Source: Acanthamoeba lenticulata (taxonomy: Eukaryota > Discosea > Longamoebia > Acanthamoebidae). Taken from it: a stretch of DNA of 64,000 bases. Under the pieces are notes generated by a model. It had not been told where the DNA came from. It made no database searches and saw only the letters and a program-made list of their open reading frames with translations. Location: NCBI GenBank assembly GCA_002179805.1, contig NAVB01000047.1:1-64000 (forward strand). Direction: 5' to 3'. Positions 59,271 to 64,000 of the stretch are shown here, in pieces. The position numbers and the translations under genes are program-made. Every line of letters starts with the position of its first letter. The stretch's first letter is position 1.

Positions 59271-59356
59271 TTTCAAGAAAACGAAGAAGAGGAGCTTAAA
59301 CCCCTCCTCTCCTTCTCTGCCCCCCCCCCCCAAGGGGGCTTCCTCCCCAAGTGGGG

Positions 59357-59900
59357 ATGAGGAGGAGACCTGTGCGAATCAAAGTCCTCAACAAGTCACT
59401 GCCCTTGCCACGCCAACTCACCAACTTCCAGCATGAATACAAGGTCGTGGAGTCACTTACGGCTGCTGGGGTGCCGGGCATTGTCTACGTGCTGGCACGG
59501 CTCTCATGGCCAGGCCTTGAAGCTCTCGTGCTGGAGGACTTTGGCGGACACTCGCTAGATAAGTGGCTCGTCCGCTCGCTGGCGACATGGATGCCTTCCT
59601 CACCCTGGCCCTCTGTGTCGCCCGCGCGCTTGGCCACGTCCACAGCCACTCGGTTGTTCACCGGGACATTAAGGTTCGCTCTCCTCGGCTTTCTCTGTTG
59701 TGGAAGGGGGGGGGGGAAACGTTTTAAACTTATTTATATTAAGAAAAAGGGGTTGTTGTTGTTAACATCTGGGTGTGCCTCTCCCCCCGCGGTGGCCAGC
59801 CGCACAGCATCATATGGAACAAGCGTACAGGTCAGGTCAAGCTCACGGATTTTGGCATGGCATCGGTCGTCATGCGGACGCGCGAAACAACCAGCGCCGG
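59357..59900 (+). pseudogene. Protein kinase N-lobe to DFG fragment (broken gene, 5' piece, inverted)
   Basis: The + strand encodes the front half of the same kinase type: VRIKVLNKSL (catalytic Lys region), FQHEYKVVESL, LVLEDFGGHSLDKWL, then, after a one-base frame change near 59570-59582, DMDAFLTLALCVARALGHVH and SVVHRDIK (catalytic loop). An intron 59674-59799 (GT...AG, phase 0) is followed by PHSIIWNKRTGQVKLTDFGM (DFG motif). Glycine-loop residues upstream are missing, and nothing after DFG matches a kinase. The pieces fit in order only if this segment is inverted. Confidence 0.7.
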
Positions 59901-60289
59901 CCGAAGCAGCATTAATGTGCCTATGCAGGTTTTCGTTTGCTGCGGGAAGGTAGGACACAGGCGTGATACACCACGTAGTGGGTCCCACGGTCCACATCAA
60001 GAGGTCAAGGCGTAGCCCGCGACCTCCAGTAGCGTCCGCACCTGCTTTCCCCTTCTTTTATTTCGGCGCCTCTTAGCTGGGATATTTCTTCGCCAACTGG
60101 CTTAAAACTCGTGCGCTCCAGTCCGCAAGGACGGCGCCAAAGCAGTGGACGGTTGAAAAAAAAAAAATAGAAGAGGGCCGACGACGGGGTTTAACATTTT
60201 TTTCTTCCCTTGCCAAACGTGCCCACCAGTTTGTCGCAGTTGGTGGCGTGGTCTGTGTTTTGAAATCAAGGCTTGGCGTTTCTCCACCG

Positions 60290-60327
60290 CACTGTTGCTG
60301 CCACCCCCAACGGGGTATTTTGCGCAG
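60290..60327 (+). repeat. Direct repeat, copy 1 (38 bp)
   Basis: CACTGTTGCTGCCACCCCCA and the following 18 bases recur at 60414-60451 with one mismatch in 38 (TATTTT versus TACTTT), offset 124 bp. Confidence 0.85.
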
Positions 60328-60413
60328 CGCGTTGCCGGAGCACCAAAACGGATTTTCTTAACGCTAGGTCACGCTCAGCAACTGAGGCTCTGGTTGGGGG
60401 AGGCTTCCTTGGG

Positions 60414-60451
60414 CACTGTTGCTGCCACCCCCAACGGGGTACTTTGCGCAG
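60414..60451 (+). repeat. Direct repeat, copy 2 (38 bp)
   Basis: Second copy of the element at 60290-60327; 37 of 38 bases match. The sequence between the copies shows no coding signal. Confidence 0.85.
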
Positions 60452-60756
60452 TGCTCGAGGCAACCTTCCAAGCGCCTGTGGAGAAGGCTGACAGGCAGTT
60501 CTTTATTTTTCCCGGTACGAGTTTGATTTTTTATTTTTGTTTAAATGAGCACTAATCTTGACTTCTATGTCACAAGGAATGCTAGAGGCACTACGAGGAA
60601 TGGCCGTCAACAACTTTTGGTGAAGGTCCTCTTCTTTTTCTTCTTTTTGTTTTATTTCATGCTGGCCTTGCAAAAGAAAAAAGGGTGAAGTAGGTCAAGG
60701 GGCAACTGAGGAAGAGAGTCAGGGGGGTTTCTGGGGTGGGGGTTTCCTTTGGGGCA

Positions 60757-60921
60757 GGTTCGGCCAACACCAGCCACCGGAAGTTGGCGAGAGCCTTGTG
60801 CAGACAAAACAAGTTGTCTTGTAGGAGTAGCAAGTTCTATCTTGGGGTGGGTGTGCTAGGAAAACTTGTTTTGTTTGCCCATGTCTCCCGCTTGCTTCCG
60901 GTGGTGGGTTTTGGCTGAACC
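60757..60921. repeat. Imperfect inverted repeat, arms about 66 bp, loop about 33 bp
   Basis: The left arm (about 60757-60822, ending ...ACAAAACAAGTTGTCTTGTAG) and right arm (about 60855-60921, with AACTTGTTTTGT, CTTCCGGTGG and GGCTGAACC) are reverse complements at roughly three quarters of positions. As RNA this would form a long hairpin. It could be a degraded miniature inverted-repeat element or a structured RNA. Confidence 0.6.
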
Positions 60922-62079
60922 GACCGAAGTACCCTTTGTTGGCCGTTGTGTGCTGGTTGGTATCAGAAAGGGAATAAGTCGGGAGCTCCTAGAAGGGTCT
61001 AGGATAGTTGTCTCTTGTTCTTCCTTGAAGGACCTTAACTGCTGGGTCAGCTTAACCTGCCGATGCCACGTGGATGTTATCTTGTTTTTGTTTTCAACTT
61101 CAAATACATTTTTGGTTGTTGGCCCTGCGGGCCCAGTGTTGTGCGTGGCCCCCTTTGCTACGGTGCTTGATTAGCTTTACAAAGAGGAGAGAGGGCGTGT
61201 AGCAGAAGAGGTGTTGTGTGTTGATGGTGGAATTGGCCCATGCTACCCCGCTTGCGCAGCTTGGCCGCTCCCTATCGTAATCAGGTAGGTGTTTGCGCCC
61301 CAGATCCCTGACCAAACACGAGTGATTGTGGTGGTGTCGTCGGCCACAAAATCTCGTGTGGGCTCTTGTCGGCTTTGCACCGACAAATGACCTACGTGGT
61401 CACCTTCTTGTGGATGTTGGTGAGCGTCAGTGCACTGAGTCCGCAGGAACTAGCGTTTGGATGTGGCCGTGGCTGTGGCCGGGGCTTCCAGGTCGCTTTG
61501 ACTGCATGGTGATAGCCGTGCCGAGCCTGGAACGAGTGTATGTCTGTCTGTTGTCGCTCTCGCGAACGCTGCCATTGGTCATTCTGGCGACCACAGTTGA
61601 GCACAAGACCAAATCGTTGCGTGGTCCCAACGAGCAGCACTGCGCGTCGTGTGTCTTCTTCTGTGCCAGGTACGCGATGCATCAGCCATCGTCGTCTTGA
61701 ACTTGGTTTCATGACCCGAGCTGCGCGATGCAGGCGATAAGTGCTGGAGGAGTTCCAGGACGTCGTGCACAGCTTTGCCGAGGGCAAGTTGACTACGGCC
61801 TTAGCTCGGCGAGAGCGCCGGAGCTGCCCTGGCGCCGGTGTACGGCGCAAAGCAGCAGGGCCGATCCCCTAAAGTGACCCATAAAACCCTTCATTTTCAG
61901 CCGAAAAATTTGGTGGGTTGTCTCACTTCGCCTCTCTTTCTCTTGCCTTGGTCATCTTGTTCGGGTCCCACTTGGGGACGGGTTGTGTTGTTGAGATAAA
62001 ATAAAAGAAATCTCGGCATTCCGCTTGTTGCGTTCTAAGTGCGGAGAGACGACGGAGAAGCAGATCACGAAGACATAGT

Positions 62080-63165
62080 AGGTCAGCCCGCAGGCGATTG
62101 GCCGATGTCGTTTGTCGTGAGCCTGCCCTCGGCGTCGACCTAGGCGTCAGTCAGCTTGGTGTTTCCGTAGTACCCCAGAAAGAAGTGAATGAGCGAAAAC
62201 AAAAGAGGAGGCGACCTCTTGCGGGAAGCGGAGGGAGCCGCCAAAGGAGAAGATGAGGGCGAGCACGGAGCGCTCGTTGCATCGTGGTATGTAGGAGATA
62301 TGTACATCCTCGCACACCAGCGTCAGGCTCGACGGTCCCCGCGTCCCCGCCCCCGCGCCAAGAGATAAGTGAGATTCCGGGTCATCGCCAGCACGAGATG
62401 ACATCAAAGTGGAAGAGGAGGAGGAGGAGATACCAAGTAGACGAGCATGGGACTGGAGGAGAAGAGGTTGCGGTTGGAGAGCATGACGCCCTTGATCCTG
62501 CCGTGCGTGCTCATGTCGTAGGCCAGCGTCGCCAGATCGTCCGCCGCTGGCGCACGATGTTGTGGTCGTCGAATTCCCCATATTAAAAATTTTTGGGTTG
62601 AATGGGATGAGGCGGATGTTGCATTGGTCGGCCATGTAGCTCTCGATGGGCTCCATCTAAATGATCACCTGCAGGTCGGGGGACGCTGCGGCCAGCTCAA
62701 GCAGCTGTTTCGACGGACAATCGTTGCATCTCAACCACAGAAAGAGGAAAAGATAACAGCCAATCGAGGAGAAGGAGAAGAAGGAGCAGTGCACACGCCT
62801 TGAAGGTCTTGATGCGCGAGGCGATGACGACAGTGAGGCGCCCCTGGTTGACGATATATACTGGAGACAGCCATCACCGGCGTCGTAGACGGACACAAGC
62901 ACCAGCGAGTAGGCGTTACAGGCCTGCTGAGGCACATGCGGTACCCGTGCTGCCGCACTAGATCCAGTGCGTGAGGTTGTTGCTCAGCATTGCTGGAATT
63001 CACCAGAGCCAATGTCAGTCCACTCGCGAAACCGAAATTTGTGAGCGACGCAGCTTTATCGGAGTAGAGGTTGGAGGCGCCATCGCCAGGTCCAGCAGGC
63101 GTTGGTGGGAGTGGGGCGACCGGTGGAGCGGCCCTTCCTTCCCCACCGAGTCGTACTTCCGATGA
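62080..63165 (-). pseudogene. Long-chain acyl-CoA synthetase pseudogene
   Basis: Ordered pieces of an AMP-forming long-chain acyl-CoA synthetase appear on the complement: KYDSVGKEGPLHRSPHS, SLTNFGFASGLTLA, PQQACNAYSLVLVSVYDA, YIVNQGRLTVVIASRIKTFK, LLELAAASPDLQVI, an in-frame TAG (62657-62659), MEPIESYMADQ, DDLATLAYDMSTHGRIKGVM, SLTLVCEDVHISYIP, IFSFGGSLRFPQE, then GYYGNTKLTDA, a second TAG (62140-62142), and VDAEGRLTTNDIG. Several frame changes are needed. The AMP-binding P-loop, normally YTSGTTGxPKG, reads YDMSTHGRIKG, which removes the phosphate-binding residues. About 250 residues between the IFSFGGS and GYYGN segments are missing. It is a dead copy; the living enzyme activates fatty acids with ATP and CoA. 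Confidence 0.75.
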
Positions 63166-63258
63166 TGCTCTGCCTCACCTGGTCACCCGGCTCTGGGACA
63201 AATATTAAAATCAAATAAAAATGTCTAAAAGCAAAAGAAAAGAATGCAAAATGATTAC

Positions 63259-63970
63259 CGATGTCGTGCTTGAAGGGTTTCTTGCGCAGGAGCTTATCGA
63301 CAAGCTTGTAGAGCTTGTAGATGAGGTAGGCGCCCATGAAGAGCGTCACCTGGACAAAGACCTCGATCGGGCAGTGCGGGTAGATCCACGTGAGGATCCA
63401 AATGGAAGCCGCCACCAGGGCCAGCACCTTCCACCCCTTCATGATCCACTTGCTCCTGCAGTCCTCGCCCCCCCCCCCCAAATACGCACGCCGGATCGGC
63501 CACCATCAGAACCTCCGCACGCGCGTGCGCGTGTGTGCGGTCCGCGCGTGTGTGATCATGGGGGCACGCACGGGGGTGGCGTTTGCTTGTCCGTGAAAAC
63601 GTCGGAGAAAGCCTTTTCGGTGGAGAACAAGATCGCGTCCTCATCATCCCTGATTCCCTGTGTTGAACTAGTGGATCAGCCATCCAATCCCAAATGACGC
63701 TGGTTGCCCTGTAATCCCATAAAGGGAAAAGGCAAGGGTGGTGCCCATACGCGGTACTCGAGCGTGGTCTGGATTCCGTAGTGGTCGGAGAGGTGGGAGA
63801 ACTCCATGCCGGTGACCACGAACGGCACGACGGCCGTGTGGTCGAGCGACCTGGGGATGGTGAGCGCGTTCTCGCCCTCAGGGCTCGACCAGAAAATGTA
63901 GTCGAGCCGCTGCGGGTACTTGTGCTTGAAGACCAGGTCCACCGACGACGGAAACTCAAGCCGCGGCGGA
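63259..63970 (-). CDS. Neutral-sphingomyelinase-like phosphodiesterase, 3' half (partial)
   Basis: Three exons on the complement with matching phase: 63751-63970, 63572-63657, 63259-63455. The 5' part lies beyond the right edge; 63971-64000 reads as intron. The first exon carries the C-terminal half of an endonuclease/exonuclease/phosphatase fold (FKHKYPQRLDYIFWSS, then MEFSHLSDHYGIQTTLEYR, where SDH holds the catalytic His). The last exon encodes two membrane segments (VLALVAASIWILTWIY and VFVQVTLFMGAYLIY) followed by a basic stretch, KLVDKLLRKKPFKHDI. This order matches membrane neutral sphingomyelinases, which release ceramide from sphingomyelin. The exon after 63259 (phase 1) and the stop are uncertain: the next plausible acceptor enters an EPGDQVRQS segment that overlaps the acyl-CoA synthetase pseudogene. 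Confidence 0.7.
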
Positions 63971-64000
63971 CTGTCCCCCGCCCGCGAGCCATGTCAGCAC

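Larger units (their letters stand above)
59901..62075. other. Gene-poor region with repeats
   Basis: About 2.2 kb of lower GC with no gene I can support. It contains a 38-bp direct repeat pair (60290-60327 and 60414-60451), an imperfect inverted repeat (60757-60921) and T-rich stretches. A short + frame near 61745-61860 (VLEEFQDVVHSFAEGKLTTA) looks protein-like but has no start, domain or splice support. Confidence 0.45.

Noticed and set aside
1..64000. tRNA, rRNA, CRISPR array or prokaryotic operon signals
   Set aside because: I saw no cloverleaf-type tRNA sequence, rRNA core, regular spacer arrays or Shine-Dalgarno-linked gene runs. The spliced gene structure is eukaryotic.

Overview
The window is eukaryotic nuclear DNA. 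Genes are GC-rich, have many short GT-AG introns (about 50-130 bp) and lie close together on both strands. A choice-of-anchor A lectin-like protein, bacterial-style beta-helix surface proteins and dense short introns suggest an amoebozoan, most likely Acanthamoeba. That assignment is inference from gene content, not a database match. I built the gene models by hand, checking that splice phases agree across every exon junction.

Layout. 1-866 (+): the 3' end of a secreted choice-of-anchor A protein resembling Acanthamoeba Jonah cyst-wall lectins. 1128-3707 (-): a 13-exon AIFM3-like Rieske/FAD oxidoreductase, divergent from 4185-6408 (+), an 11-exon secreted BPI/LBP-family lipid-binding protein. 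6642-7497 (+): an unrecognised two-exon gene. 7670-15120 (+): a 36-exon gene for a 1,472-residue protein with an acidic N-terminus, a CLU-like core, TPRs and leucine-rich repeats.

15962-49389 (+): the dominant feature, one 16-exon gene for a type I membrane protein of about 10,681 residues. It has a signal peptide, two very long Gly/Ser/Thr/Asn-rich beta-helix blocks made of about 31 units of roughly 275 residues, an internal EGF-like module, one inserted LamG-like domain, a C-terminal EGF cluster, a VWD domain, a final EGF module, one transmembrane helix and a short tail. One exon is 17,403 bp long.

50033-58033 (-): convergent with the giant gene, an 11-exon gene for a 2,396-residue type I membrane protein. 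It joins an N-terminal beta-helix to an HExxHxxxxxH metalloprotease (gametolysin/M11-like), Cys-rich modules, a Ser/Thr/Pro stalk, a transmembrane helix and a tail. The two surface proteins may work together (giant adhesin and membrane protease), but this is inference.

58.0-64 kb: a degraded region. A protein kinase/ATPase gene is split into two oppositely oriented pieces with frameshifts, and a long-chain acyl-CoA synthetase pseudogene has two in-frame TAG codons and large losses. Several direct and inverted repeats lie between them. The window ends in the 3' half of a neutral-sphingomyelinase-like gene (-) that runs off the right edge.
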